Notes: generated by a model not told the origin, from the letters alone. A stretch of DNA of 64,000 bases from Fallopia convolvulus (GCA_964016875.1 OZ024722.1:18048576-18112575); one strand, 5' to 3'. Shown: positions 12,271 to 23,690, counted from the first letter of the stretch. Numbers and translations are program-made.

Positions 12271-15132
12271 TCATGGAGGGTGAAACACGGTGAATTGCTC
12301 GCCATTGTTATGCCCATTGCCTTCATACCCATAAAACCACCAACGATGGTCTACATAGGCATGGCTCTCCGATCTCGGGCCTATCTCATCATACTCCTCC
12401 AACGGATGAGATTTCTTCTCCTTACTTGCTCCATCATGTTCCTCTTTTCCAACATCAAAAGGATACAAGTAAGGATACTCTTCATTTCTCCTTGGGCTAG
12501 CATTGATTCTTGACTCATCTTGATCCTCAAATTGCTCCAACAACTCTCTTGCTTGTATTTGTTTATTCAACCTTTCGCCACTTCTCAACACAATGACCTC
12601 TCTAGCAACTTCCACTTCTTCTCCTTTTCTCTTAGCACTCCCTTCAAGTTTGAGGATAGCCAAGGCGTCCGGCTCATTCAAAGCCTTGTTGAAGTGAAAA
12701 TCGACCTTCTCTTCCCCAATTTCAAAGGAAACCTTGCCGTTTTTGACATCAAACCTTGCCCCCGCCGTAGCTAAGAATGGTCTTCCTAAGATTATTGGGA
12801 CCAAGGGGTCCTCGTGCATGTCTAGGATCACGAAATCATCGGGGACAAAGTACTTTCCAACTCGCACCGGCACGTCATCCAATATTCCCTTAGCCTTGAT
12901 GATGGAACCGTCGGCCATAGTTAGGGACATATCGGCCGGCTCCATTTCACCCAAATTTGCTCTTCTCCAAATGCTAGCGGGCATCACCGAAACACTTGCC
13001 CCAAGGTCACATAAGGCTTGGAAGTTTTGAGACCCCACACCAATGGTTATAGCAAAACGACCGGGATCTCCTAGCTTTTGCGGTAACTCCAAGGTCTTGA
13101 CCTCATCTTGCATTTCAACTATGGACCTCTTCTTGCTCAAAATCTCCTTTAAAAACTTGGCATAAGATGGCATCTCACTCAATGCATCGGTGAACGGGAT
13201 AGAGATGTTCAAGCCTTGCAAGAGTTTGAGAAACCTCTTGAACTTGTTCTCAACAACATCTTTCGGCTTCTTCGAGGGATATGGAAGAATTGTTGAACCT
13301 TGAATCTTGCTTGGATCAACTTCTTTGGACTTCCCTACTTCATTTGCAACACTTCCTGGTTGGACCGACTTGGGCACCATGTCGGGCCCGATGTTGTGAA
13401 TCTCGGTCCTGGACAGAGGAGTTGGATCGAGGTCTGTGTACGTCGGTCCCGAGTTGCTCTCGACCTCGGTCCATGGTGAAGGAGTCGATCTTCTTGCTGG
13501 GTCGACTTCGGGGAATGTCGGACCCGACTTGCTGGGTAAGTTGGTCCGACTCTCTTCATTCTTCTTAGGCACGTGTGGCTCGGATAGGTTTCGGCCACTT
13601 CTCAATCCAATTGCCCGGACTTCATTTTGATTGTTTTGAGCTCGAGGATTCTCCTCGGGTTGGTCCGGAAGTCTCCCGTTCTCTCTCGGGGCTTGAGTCG
13701 CAATTTGAGCAAATTGATTGTCGACTTGCCTCCTCCATGCACCAAACTCATTGAATTGGGTCCTCATCTCCTTGAACCCATCTCTCATCTCTTGAGCAAA
13801 TGATTGTAACTCATTGAATCCCGGTGGTCTATATGGTGGTGGTGGCGCCCTTGGCTCGTTTTGATTGAAGTTGTTGTTGTAGCCTTGAGCTTGACCGTTG
13901 TTCCACCGGCCATTACCACCATTGTTGAAGTTGCCTCTTCCACCGAAATTTCCTCGAACATAGTTTGCCTCCTCAAATCGCTCGGCCAAGCGCACTTGGC
14001 TCTCATTCGGACAAACTTGTGTAGCATGTGCAAAGGATCCACACTCCTCACAAGCTCTAGCATTTTGCTTGTAGTAGTGGACTTGCCTCTTAAGCTTGCT
14101 CACTTCACCTTCAAGGAATTGGAGCTTCACATCCCTATCAATGTCTTCTCCCTTTGGATCATATAACTTCCTTGCACCTTCACCTTGAACTTTCACCTCC
14201 TTGTTAGCTTGACTCACCCCATACATGGCCTCATAATCGGATAGCTTGTCAAGTAGCTCCCAAGCTTGATCCGGTGTCAAGTCTATGAACCCACAATCGG
14301 TGTGGAGATTGAGCTTGTCCTTCGTTACCGGATTGATGCCTTGGAAAAAGATGTCTTGAAGCACATATGGTTGTTGGCCATGAGTAGGACATTGGCGCAA
14401 CATCTCCTTGAAACGGTCCCATGCTTCGAAGAGGGGCTCATTCGGACCTTGTTGAAAGCTTGCAATCTTCCTTCTTAACTCGGTTGTCTTTGAGGGCGGG
14501 AAGAACTTCATCAAGAAAGCGTCATAGAGTGTCTTCCAAGTTGTGATTGACCTAGGAGCTTGGCTCTCGAGCCAATGTGTGGCCTTACCCCCAAGTGACC
14601 ATTTGAACGCCTTTAGAAGCACATACTCCAACGTCTCCTCGTCGGTAGAGATCGTCTCACACATGTCCACAAATCGTTTGATGTGCTCTATGGGACACTC
14701 ATGTGGACGGCCCTCGAATTGATCATGCTTGATGAGGGAGATGAATTGCGTCTTGATCTCAAAATTCTTGGCAACCTCGGGAAGCACAATAGCCGGCTCG
14801 GGTACCCTCAACTCCGGATGCATGTATTGGCGTGCATTCCGGGGTAGAGCGTTGAGTTGAGCCTCGGCTCTCATCCGTTTCTCCCGTTTTCTTCTTGCCA
14901 CCGCCTCTTGATTGTCCTTCTCGAGTTGCAATCTAGCCATTTCGGCCCTAAGTTGAGCCAACTCCTCATCAACATGGAGAGCTTGATTCTCCATCCTTTT
15001 CCTTCTTCGGGCTTCCTTGAGAATACTTTCCGCATCACTTACAAACTCAAGCTCAAGTGTTCCTCGGTAGGAACGAGCTAGCATACACCTACGAAACAAA
15101 GACACAAACCAAAACAAATCAAAAACAAACAA
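12271..15132 (-). CDS. Gag-protease polyprotein of element B (953 codons)
   Basis: An open retrotransposon gag fused to an aspartic protease; gag would form the particle and the protease would process it. Visible parts in order: a charged coiled-coil-like N-terminus (about residues 35-100); the retrotransposon gag core (about 120-305; WLESQAP, FFPPSKTTELRR); a CX2CX4HX4C zinc knuckle CEECGSFAHATQVC near residue 360; a glycine- and asparagine-rich stretch; a disordered linker encoded by the palindromic motifs (about 520-590); and the protease active-site motif CDLGAS near 708, followed by VPIILGRPFL. DLG instead of DTG or DSG is usual for Athila. The first in-frame ATG is used here. Met17 (15084), before LARSYRG, is an equally good start. 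The frame stops before any RT. The frame is intact, unlike element A. Confidence 0.88.
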   Translation of the reverse strand: MFVFDLFWFVSLFRRCMLARSYRGTLELEFVSDAESILKEARRRKRMENQALHVDEELAQLRAEMARLQLEKDNQEAVARRKREKRMRAEAQLNALPRNARQYMHPELRVPEPAIVLPEVAKNFEIKTQFISLIKHDQFEGRPHECPIEHIKRFVDMCETISTDEETLEYVLLKAFKWSLGGKATHWLESQAPRSITTWKTLYDAFLMKFFPPSKTTELRRKIASFQQGPNEPLFEAWDRFKEMLRQCPTHGQQPYVLQDIFFQGINPVTKDKLNLHTDCGFIDLTPDQAWELLDKLSDYEAMYGVSQANKEVKVQGEGARKLYDPKGEDIDRDVKLQFLEGEVSKLKRQVHYYKQNARACEECGSFAHATQVCPNESQVRLAERFEEANYVRGNFGGRGNFNNGGNGRWNNGQAQGYNNNFNQNEPRAPPPPYRPPGFNELQSFAQEMRDGFKEMRTQFNEFGAWRRQVDNQFAQIATQAPRENGRLPDQPEENPRAQNNQNEVRAIGLRSGRNLSEPHVPKKNEESRTNLPSKSGPTFPEVDPARRSTPSPWTEVESNSGPTYTDLDPTPLSRTEIHNIGPDMVPKSVQPGSVANEVGKSKEVDPSKIQGSTILPYPSKKPKDVVENKFKRFLKLLQGLNISIPFTDALSEMPSYAKFLKEILSKKRSIVEMQDEVKTLELPQKLGDPGRFAITIGVGSQNFQALCDLGASVSVMPASIWRRANLGEMEPADMSLTMADGSIIKAKGILDDVPVRVGKYFVPDDFVILDMHEDPLVPIILGRPFLATAGARFDVKNGKVSFEIGEEKVDFHFNKALNEPDALAILKLEGSAKRKGEEVEVAREVIVLRSGERLNKQIQARELLEQFEDQDESRINASPRRNEEYPYLYPFDVGKEEHDGASKEKKSHPLEEYDEIGPRSESHAYVDHRWWFYGYEGNGHNNGEQFTVFHPP

Positions 15133-15212
15133 AGGGTTTGGGCTATTCCCTCACCCAAATCACTACCAAAACACAAGAAACTCACCAAACTGGCACTCAA
15201 TGCACTTAGACT

Positions 15213-15230
15213 TCCCCGGCAACAGCGCCA
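15213..15230 (-). promoter_or_regulatory. Primer-binding site of element B
   Basis: The minus strand reads TGGCGCTGTTGCCGGGGA just after the 5' LTR. This matches the complement of the 3' end of plant tRNA-Asp except for one base. It fixes the element orientation as minus. Confidence 0.8.
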
Positions 15231-15237
15231 TTCTTTT

Positions 15238-16708
15238 TGATCGCCTCTCACGGTGTGCGAGGGTCAAGAGATACAATTTATAACCCGACCCCGTTGTAGT
15301 ACGTGGTGGGTGTCGAACACTCGGGAAGTCTACTCGATCGATGTGCCTAGATACTAGGGAGCTAGAAAGGAGAGCATAAAACAAAGGAAAACAAAGAAAA
15401 CAGTCGGGACCGACACAGAGGTCACGTCGGGCCCGATGTTGGCGACAAGAGGAAGTCGGGACCGACGTAGGGTAAGTCGGGCCCGAGGTAGCTGGGTTTG
15501 TCGAACTTCAAAGATTAAAAGTAGATCTTTGGCTTTTGGGTTCCTTCCCTAGTAGATTAAGGCTTATCCACCCCAATTCAAGCAATGAGTGATGATCGGA
15601 CTAGGATCGAGTGCTTTCGCCCTCGTTCCAACCACTTCTACACATCGATCATTGGGGAAATCCCCTTCGAAGCAAGGTCTTGAGATTGACACATGTTCAC
15701 TTTCGCTACTTTGCCAATCTCAAGCCTTGATTCCCGACTTTCGCAAGGAATTGTAGCTCTATGTAGAGTGGGTTCCTTAGATCAATCACTCAAGGCTATG
15801 GAATTGGGGTTTCTAGCCCAAACCTAGCTAGGGTTTTCCCCCATAACCCAAGATCAAGGAGATCTACTCCATAAGGCAAACAAAGAAAGCAATCAAATCA
15901 AAAGGGAAAGCAATCAACATCATCAATCTCAAAACAAAGCAAAGTTTCATTCAAATCAAAAGCAATCCACAAATTCCAATCAAGGGTTTCTAAATCCACA
16001 AGATCAAAACAAAGCAAAGCTAATCTATCAACCAAACCTATCAATCTTCCTCTCCCTTGGCCGATTCTCTCTCTTCTCCTTCTCCTCTCCTTCCTCCTTG
16101 CTCTCCAAGAATCCTCTTGGCTCCCTTGGAACCCCCCCCTTTGTGAGAGATCCCCCCTTTTTGTGTGTGTGTGGGAACCCCTTTTGGAACCAACCTTTGG
16201 AACCCTTTCTTTGGACCCCTTTAATTAGAAGACAAGAGGGCCTTTTATAGACTAGATGAGGGGCAAAAGTGGAAGTCCACAATTTCGTGCCTTGGAGCCC
16301 AAGTAGTTCGGTGGCCGACTCGGACCGACACGGAGGACCTCGGGCCCGAGTTACTGTGCATGTCGGACCGAGGTTGGAGACTTCAAAGTCGGGCCCGAGG
16401 TTGGTTGCAACTCGGTCCTGACCTCGTTCCACCTTCTTCTTTGTTGGCTTCTCTTGTTCTTCTTCATGGCTTGCTTCTCTCTTTCCCGCTTTAGCTCGGG
16501 CCTTGCTCCATGTCTCGACCCTCCTTCAAATCGACCCTTGATCCATGCCAAATTACCTACAAAACACATAAAATGCGCATAGTCTCCGAATCTCATAGAA
16601 ATACGGGAACTAAGCTAAAAAGGAACAAAACACACAAGAAAAGGGGAAAAAGAAACATATTTACAAAGGAAATCACATATAAAAACACCACCAAATAGAG
16701 AGACATCA
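15238..16708 (-). repeat. 5' LTR of element B
   Basis: A 1471-bp copy of 8554-10030, nearly identical to it. It ends GAGAGACATCA and is followed by the GTAAG duplication at 16709-16713. It contains the motif clusters at 15403-15489 and 16310-16425. Confidence 0.93.
16241..16249 (-). promoter_or_regulatory. Probable TATA box in the 5' LTR of element B
   Basis: TATAAAAGG on the minus strand, upstream of the gag-protease frame. This copy would drive the genomic transcript. Confidence 0.55.
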
Positions 16709-16713
16709 GTAAG

Positions 16714-17072
16714 AGGGTTGAAGTGCGTCGGGTTTATGAGAGGCTCTAGATGGAAGAGGGTTAGAGGAAGGGGGCTCGAGAGTTTGGGCGTGGAAGAAGG
16801 GTTTTACTTGGATAAATGAAAATAAAATAAAAAGGAAGGGAAGAAAGGACGTACCTGTGGGTGTCTGAATTGTGGGTTTGTTTCTTGTTGCTCAATTTCA
16901 ACCCCTTTTTTGTGTCACTTTTTTTTTTCAAAGCATTATATTTTGAAAAGAAACTAAAGCCTAATCTAAAAAAAACAAAAGAAAGCTAGCAAAAAGGAAA
17001 ATAAAATAAAAGCGGGTTGCCTCCCGTAACCGCTATTTTTAACGTCGTTAGCCCGACGAACTTACCTTAGCT
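16714..17072 (-). other. Spacer of element A downstream of integrase
   Basis: This is the other half of the spacer split by element B. It is non-coding, A/T-rich with a T-tract, and nothing else is recognised in it. Confidence 0.6.
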
Positions 17073-18250
17073 TAATCGGATGATGTTAGAGCCCACGTGG
17101 CTCGGATTTCCTCATCCGGGCCGATTTGCTCATAATATTTCTTCAAACGATGCCCATTGACCTTGAAGATGGCTACATTATTGTCTACTAGATCAACCGC
17201 TCCATGGGGATATATGTGGTGGACGACAAATGGCCCACTCCATCTTGATCTTAATTTCCCTGGTTATAACCGAAGTCTAGAGTTAAAACGAAGTACCTTG
17301 TCACCAACGTCACAGGTTTTTGGCACCAACTTCTTGTCATGCCACAGCTTGGTGCGCTCTTTGTAGATTTCGGCGTTCTCATACTCCCGTAGCCGCAACT
17401 CCGCTAGCTCTTGCAAGTCCATGAATCGTTTTGCACCGGCCTTGTCGAGATCCATGTTAAGCTCCTTGAGAGCCCATAAATCCTTATGCTCCAACTCGAT
17501 TGGCAAATGGCACGCCTTGCCATAAACTAGGTTGTATGGAGTGGTGCGTAGGGGTGTTTTGTATGCCGTTCTATAAGCCCACAGAGCGTCATCGAGCTTG
17601 GATGACCAATCTTTCCTTGAGCGGGAGACCGTCTTCTCCAGGATGCTCTTTATTTGCCGGTTTGAAACTTCCACTTGACCGCTAGTTTGGGGATGATATG
17701 GTGTTTCCACTCGATGTGATACCCCATACTTAGCTAAGAGAGCTTCAAAACTTCTTTCTATGAAATGAGATCCACCATCACTAATGAGAACGTGTGGCAC
17801 TCCAAACTTGGGAAAAATGTTAATTTTAATAAACTTGGCCACAGTTTTGGCGTCATTAGTCCGTGTAGCGACGACTTCCACCCACTTAAAGACATAATCT
17901 ACTGCGACAAGGATATACTTATAGGGGCCCGATGAGGGGAAGGGTCCCATAAAGTCTATGCCCCAAACGTCGAAAAGTTTGACCTCTAGGATCCCTGTTA
18001 GCGGGTTCTCATGTCTCCAAGTGATGTTTCAAAAGCGTTGGCATTCATTGCATGAAGTCACATAATCTTGTACGTCCCTGAAAATGGTTGGCCAATAGAG
18101 ACCACTTTGAAGAATCTTCGACGTGGTTTTGAAACCTTTTGCATGGCCACCGGTTGGGAGAGTGTGACATTGACAGATCACACTCTCTATCTCTTCTTCT
18201 GGAATACAGCGCCTAAAGAGGTGATCGCTTCCTTGCTTGAACAAGTATGG
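17073..18250 (-). pseudogene. Integrase region of element A, broken
   Basis: Integrase of a Ty3/gypsy element, which would insert cDNA into the genome. The zinc-binding part is seen at 18244-18029 (CHTLPTGGHAKG, then CNECQRF). The catalytic core follows in another frame, with AVDYVFKW, the second catalytic Asp in SDGGSHF and the third residue in SGQVEVSNRQIK. An open stretch of 228 codons runs from 17950 to 17264, ending in a nonsense codon after RFNSRLRL. The C-terminal domain continues in frame to a TAA at 17073-17075. There is a frame break between the zinc-binding and catalytic parts. Confidence 0.82.
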
Positions 18251-18389
18251 ATCATCCCAATAGTACTATTTGACATCATGGAGAAACTTCTTCTTTTGTG
18301 GAGTCAAGCCCTCGAGAATCACGCCTCCTACAATGTAGTTAGCAAAATCCGCAAACCACGAGGCTTTTGACCCTCTAATGGCATTAATA

Positions 18390-20260
18390 TTATGAAGAGA
18401 AGTAGAAGGAAAAGATAAGGAAGGATTTGAATTGGAAATAAGGTAAAAAAATGTACATGGATGGGTCGGTACCGGAATTTGATGGGTCAATATCGACCCT
18501 CTGGCTATAGTAGTTCCTTCGGTAATAGAGTTGTCCTGCTTCGTTATCGATGATTTCTAGCTCGGTACCAGTGTGCACAGCGTTCTCCAGCCTTGGTGAT
18601 GGATCGATACCGACCATTGTAGGGTTGGTAACGAGCCTTTGGCAGTTTTTGACCTCATTTAGCATGAGGTGCTCGTCCGGTCTGGAGTCGTTAATTGGTA
18701 CAACATTGTTGGAATCCGTGATGTGTTCAACTAGCAACCTAGATAGGTGATCCGCCACCAAGTTTTCTGCTCCCTTCTTGTCCCGGATTTCATGATCAAA
18801 TTCCTGCAATAAGAGCATCCAACGAAGTAGCCTAGGTTTGGCATCCTTCTAAGCCATTAAATATCTAACGGCCTCGTGGTCAGTATAAACAATTACTTTA
18901 GAACCAACTAGATATGAACGGAGCTTCTCAAAAGCAAATACCACAGCAAGGAATTCCTTCTCCGTCGTGGTATACTTACTCTGCGCCTCATCAAGCGTTT
19001 TACTTGCATAGTAAATGGCGTGGAGTTTTTTTATCCTTCTGTTGACCTAATACTGCACCGACAGCATAGTCGCTGGCATCACACATGATTTCAAATGGCA
19101 AGGTCCAATCTGGGGACTGTATAATAGGAGCAGAGACAAGTGCTTCTCTCAACCTGTGAAAAGCCTCAAGACACTTTGTAGATAGCTCAAACACTACATA
19201 TTTCATTAGTAGGTTAGTCAAAGGTTTATCTATCATAGAAAAATCCTGAATAAAACGTCTATAGAAGCCAACATGTCCTAAAAAACTCCTAACGTCTTTT
19301 ACAAAAGAGGGAGGAGGTAGTTTTTCAATGAGCTCAATTTTAGCTCTGTCTACTTCAATCCCTCTCTTAGAGACGAGGTGTCCTAGCACTATCCCCTCTT
19401 GGACCATGAAGTGACATTTTTCCCAATTAAGCACAATATTGGTTTCTTCACATCTTTTAAGCACCCTAGTCAAATTAACTAGACAAGATTCAAATGATGA
19501 ACCATATACAGAAAATTCATCCATGAAAACCTCAACTATGTCCTCTATCATATATGAGAAGATAGCCATCATGCACCTTTGGAAGGTGGCAGAGGCATTA
19601 CAAAGCCCAAATGGCATTCTTCTGTAAGCAAAAGTCCCATAGGGACAAGTAAAGATTGTTTTCTCCTGATCATCAGGATGAATGAGAATCTGCCAGAAAC
19701 CGCTATAGCCATCTAAGTAACAAAAGTAATCATGCTGGGCTAAGCGAACTAAAACTTGATCAATAAAAGGAAGCGGAAAATGATCTTTTCTTGTAGCACT
19801 ATTTAGCTTCCTATAATCAATGCACATTCTCCAACTAGTTGTGGTCCTAGTGGGAATTAGTTCACCTCTTTCATTTTCGATAACAATCATTCCCCCTTTT
19901 TAGGGACTACATGGACCGGACTCACCCATTGGTTATCCGATATAGGAAAAATTATCCAGCATCATGTAGTTTTAAGATTTCCTTTTTTTACCACATCTTT
20001 CATGTTAGGATTTAATCTACGTTGATGCTCTATTGTGGGTTTGTGATTATCCTCCATGTAAATCCTATGCATGCATAATGAAGGGGATATGCCAGTTATG
20101 TCATCCAAAGAATAGCCAATGGCTTTTCTATGGGTCCTAAGTACAAAAACTAGCTTATCTCTTATCTACTTCCTCATCTTTTAATTTAGCATTGATGATG
20201 ACGGGGAAGGTAGAGTTAGGACCGAGAAATTCATACTTGAGGGAATCTGGAAGGGGTTTG
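18390..20260 (-). pseudogene. Reverse transcriptase-RNase H region of element A, broken
   Basis: Ty3/gypsy RT with WRMCIDYRKLN, YCYLDGYSGFWQI and RRMPFGLCNA; it is open from 19890 to 19000. The catalytic box reads FMDEFSV where Athila relatives have an Asp-Asp pair, so one catalytic aspartate is replaced by Glu. The RT/RNase H connection (PFEIMCDASDYAVGAVLG) is followed by a frameshift. The RNase H end, with EIRDKKGAENLVADHLSRL, lies in the frame at 18818. The N-terminal part of RT before 19890 also carries stops. Palindromic motif pairs occur at 18464-18500 and 18600-18642. Confidence 0.85.
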
Positions 20261-20304
20261 AGCGTTGGAGTAGGCTCAGCCGGGATAAGAATTGGTTCTT
20301 CATG

Positions 20305-21314
20305 CTATGTCTTCAGAAGTTCCTCGAGGTAATCAATCGCCAAAAGCTCTTCATCTTCTGTCAAAGGGGTCGGTATCGACCTAGAGGGAGTCGGTACCGA
20401 CTCGATTTTGCCTGCTAGTAGCCTTAATACCGAGGTAGTAGTGCTCGGTATCGATGTTGCAGAACTTGTTTGTTCACCTTTTCTCGCCAGAAGCGTCGGT
20501 AACGACCCTTGTAGGGTTGGTATCAATGCTGCAGGATCAATCTCCGCCCACCTTCTGCCTGAGAATGCATCATAAGCCAACAACCTCTCAATTGGGTCCC
20601 CACATTCAATGAAGTCAGTGCGGGTGTAGAGCATCTTGACCTCGGCTTCATTGGTCTCCTTCATGGTGGGGTTAAAACGGAATTCCACCACCTCATCCCC
20701 AATCTCAAAAGTTAGGAGTCCTCTCCTAACATCAATGATAGCGCCGGCTATGGCTAGGAAGGGTCTCCCTAGAATGATAGGTACCACTGGGTCCTCGGGC
20801 ATCTCCATGACAATGAAATCATTTGGGACAAAGAACTTTCCCACTTGAACTGGAAAATCATCCACAACCCCCGTAGGCTTGACACAGGATCCGTCTGCCA
20901 TGTACAACTTCATGTTGACGGGTTCCAGCGGTCCCATGTTGGTTTTGGACCAGATTGATAATGGAAGTAGACTTGCGATGGCTCCTAAGTCACATAAAGC
21001 TTTAAACCGGTAAGCTCCAATACCAATAGTATAGCAAACTTACCTGGGTCGCCAAGTTTTTCCGGGAGCTCTAAAGATCGGACCTCGTCAGTCAGCTCGG
21101 ACATAGACCTCTTTCTGCTAAGAATATCTTTCAAGAATTTTGTGTAAGCTGGCATTTCGCTTAGGGCCTCAACGAATGGGATGGAAATATTTAAACCCTG
21201 AAGGATTTTAACAAAATGCCTAAACTTCCCTTTTGTCGAATCCTTAGATTTCTTAGAAGGAAAGGGAAGAGTCTTCACCGGTCTCGGAACCAACACGGGC
21301 TCGAGAGGTGGCAC
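20305..21314 (-). pseudogene. Protease region of element A, broken
   Basis: Aspartic protease following gag. The Athila-type active-site triplet DLG is encoded just above 20985. The conserved VVPIILGRPFLAIAGA lies downstream in the frame 20937-20305. A frameshift separates the two ORFs (21314-20985 and 20937-20305). The C-terminal linker is built from palindromic motif pairs (20361-20402, 20421-20460, 20493-20530). Confidence 0.8.
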
Positions 21315-23054
21315 TACCGAGTCGACGGAGGGGTCGATGGTTGCTTCAGAAGGGTCGGTATCGAGCCTAGAACTAAGAGAGTGGTCTAGAGGTGAAGACT
21401 TACCTAGGTTGGGGTCGGTAATGACCCGGGGAGCCTCGGTACCGAATGTTTTAGGCTCGGTATCGAGCCGATTTGGTCCGTTATCGATCCTGCTGGGGGC
21501 ATCTTCCTGAGTTTGAACCCTTTCTCCTTGGCTTCAGCACGGTCTAGTAGTGTTTTTCCACTTCGGAGGTGGACGACTGCAATTTGGCCTCTCGGGTTCT
21601 CTTCGGGGCAGCCTTGGAGTTTCCCTTGAGGTCTCGGGATTTGTGCAGCCAGGTTACCTAATTGGGAGTTTACATTCTTTCTCCATGTCTCAATCTCTCC
21701 CAACTATACTTGTACGCCTTTTAGGTCTAAACGGACTCCATCATTCTTGGTGTGTACTCCATCAATCTTGCTATGGACGTCATTGAATTTATTATGGACT
21801 CCATTAATGCCCTCTTGTAACCCTTGTACCCATGAAGGTGCCTCTTGATATCCTAGTGGTCTGTAAGGAGGAGCCTTCCTTGCTTGTGGTGGAGGTGCTT
21901 GGTCTTGACTTTGATTGTAACCTCCCCAATTGCAATAATTGTTTGGCCTATCATAATTATTAGGTGGGTTTCTGTATTGCCCTCTCATATAATTCATTTC
22001 AGCATATGTCTCAGCGGCTCTAACCAGATCAATGTTAGTGCAGGCAGAAGTACTATGTGCTTGAGAGCCACATTCTTGACAAGGTTGAGAGGTTTTCAGA
22101 AAACTTACCCATTTCTTGAGACGGTTGATCTCATCCTATAAGAATTGATGTTTAACGTCAAGATCAACATCATCTTTGTTTGGGACGTAGAGACGTTTTT
22201 GAGGCTGGGGTGGCTGCTGAGTCCTATACATGGCATCGTAATTGGTCAACTTATCCAGTAATGCCCATGCCTCATCAGGTTCCATCTCTATGAAACCGCA
22301 ACCAGTGTGCAGGTTGATGCGGTTCTTTGTCTCAGCATTTATTCCTTGAAAGAATATCTCTTGAAGAACGTATTATGGTTGTCCATGGGTGGGGCATTGT
22401 CTCAGCATCTCCTCGAATCGCTCCCATGTTTCCACAAAGGTCTCGTTAGGCAGCTGGTGATAAGAAGTGATGCGCTTCCTTAATTCTGTAGTCTTGGCGG
22501 GAGGGAAGAACTTAGTCATGAACAAGTCATGCAAAGCCTTCCAAGTGCTCACCGACCTAGGAGGTAGGCTCTCTAACCAGCTTAGGACCTTTCTTGCAAG
22601 AGACCATTTAAAAGCTTTTTAGTTGGTCATATTCTAAGGATACACCATCAGCAGCAATGGTGTCATATAAATCAACAAAAGTACGAATATGCTCCATAGG
22701 GCACTCAGTTGGTTTCCCTTCAAACTGAGCCCTTTTTATTAAGGCTATAAATTGAGATTTGATTTCAAAGGCCTTCTCTATATTGGGAAGCACAATAGCT
22801 GATTCTGGCACCCTCAGTTCTGGGTACATGTATTGTTTGGCATTCTTCGGAATAGTATTCAACTATTCCCGCAATTGATCTCTATCAGCTTGTAATGCTT
22901 CCATCTGTCTGCGCAGGGTAGTCATCTGCTGAGCCATCTCTTCAGGTGTGATGGACATGGTGTAGTTTTCTCATCTCCTGCGATGAAGAACACGTTCAAG
23001 CTCAGAATAGTACTCTGTTTGATTCAATTCAAGTCGACGTCGTCCTGCTTGCAT
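21315..23054 (-). pseudogene. Gag region of element A, broken
   Basis: Homologous in order to the intact gag of element B. Likely original start at 23054 (MQAGRRRLELNQ). The conserved KQYMYPELRVPESAIVLP follows, then the gag core with several stops, a CX2CX4HX4C knuckle CQECGSQAHSTSAC near 22050-22090, a proline- and glutamine-rich tract, and a linker full of TCGGTA-type motifs (21300-21500). At least three stops or frameshifts interrupt the frame. Confidence 0.82.
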
Positions 23055-23150
23055 AAGCTGAGAAAACAAACAAAAAGAAACAAATTAGAAATAAAAAACG
23101 GGCCCGGGTTATTCCCAAACCCACAAGTAATCAAACACAACACTGTTGCT

Positions 23151-23168
23151 TCCCCGACAACGACGCCA
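23151..23168 (-). promoter_or_regulatory. Primer-binding site of element A
   Basis: The minus strand reads TGGCGTCGTTGTCGGGGA, three bases after the 5' LTR. It differs at two positions from the complement of the tRNA-Asp 3' end and matches the primer site of element B in position. Confidence 0.75.
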
Positions 23169-23171
23169 ATT

Positions 23172-23690
23172 TGTTGATAGGGATTTACTTAACAACAAAT
23201 AAATTTGTAGTCAAGAACTCGCTGTGTATAGGGAGGTCAGGATCGTCTACAAGAAGCAAGTTTATGTTTGATTACTAAACTAGGAAGCAAAAGAGAAGGC
23301 AAAACAAAGCAAAGAACAAAGGAAAACAACTAAATAAATGCACTGGAAAGGGTCGATCTCAACCTTGTCAGGGTCGTTACCAATGTATGAATTCAGCAGA
23401 AAAACTAAGTAAATAGTAAGAAGAAAGGGGAAAATTGCAAGTCAGTACCGACCTGGGCAGGGTCGATATCGAGGTACCTGGGTTTGGATTTTGACTCAAA
23501 TATAAGGAAAAACTCTAGAATAGGGGTTCACCACAACATAATCATGCAATTTCAAATAACATAAATCATAAATATCATGACTTTAACATAAAGTTATCAA
23601 CTTTCGTTGAATTAATCAAGCAAATCAATCAATTTTCACAAATCAATTCACTTAATCTACTTGCTTTGATCTAAAGTTCTCAACTTTCGT
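23172..23690 (-). repeat. 5' LTR of element A, truncated
   Basis: It starts TGTTGATAGGG and follows the left LTR up to TCAACTTTCGT (left copy ends the match at 3593). Then the sequence changes abruptly, so about 880 bp of U3 is missing. Confidence 0.85.

Larger units (their letters stand above)
8554..16708 (-). mobile_element. Element B: Athila-related LTR retrotransposon coding only for gag-protease
   Basis: A complete 8155-bp insertion within the spacer of element A. It is flanked by a perfect 5-bp duplication GTAAG (8549-8553 and 16709-16713). LTRs lie at 8554-10030 and 15238-16708, and the primer site at 15213-15230 is of the tRNA-Asp type. The only long coding region is gag-protease. 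There is no RT, RNase H, integrase or env-like frame, so it would need proteins from a relative. By eye the LTRs differ at only a handful of bases plus a poly-C length difference, so the insertion looks young. Confidence 0.93.
3079..23690 (-). mobile_element. Element A: Athila-type Ty3/gypsy retrotransposon, degenerate, carrying element B
   Basis: The minus-strand order is truncated 5' LTR (23690-23172), tRNA-Asp-type primer site, gag, protease, RT, RNase H, integrase, spacer with element B inserted, Athila ORF1/env-like frame, long 3' non-coding region, polypurine tract, and 3' LTR (4471-3079). The protease motif CDLGA, the extra ORF after integrase and the tRNA-Asp-type primer site point to the Athila lineage. 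Every reading frame is broken by stops or frameshifts. The 5' LTR lacks the part matching 3594-4471, so no target duplication can be shown. Removing B (8554-16708 plus one GTAAG) leaves about 12.5 kb, a usual Athila size. Confidence 0.9.
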
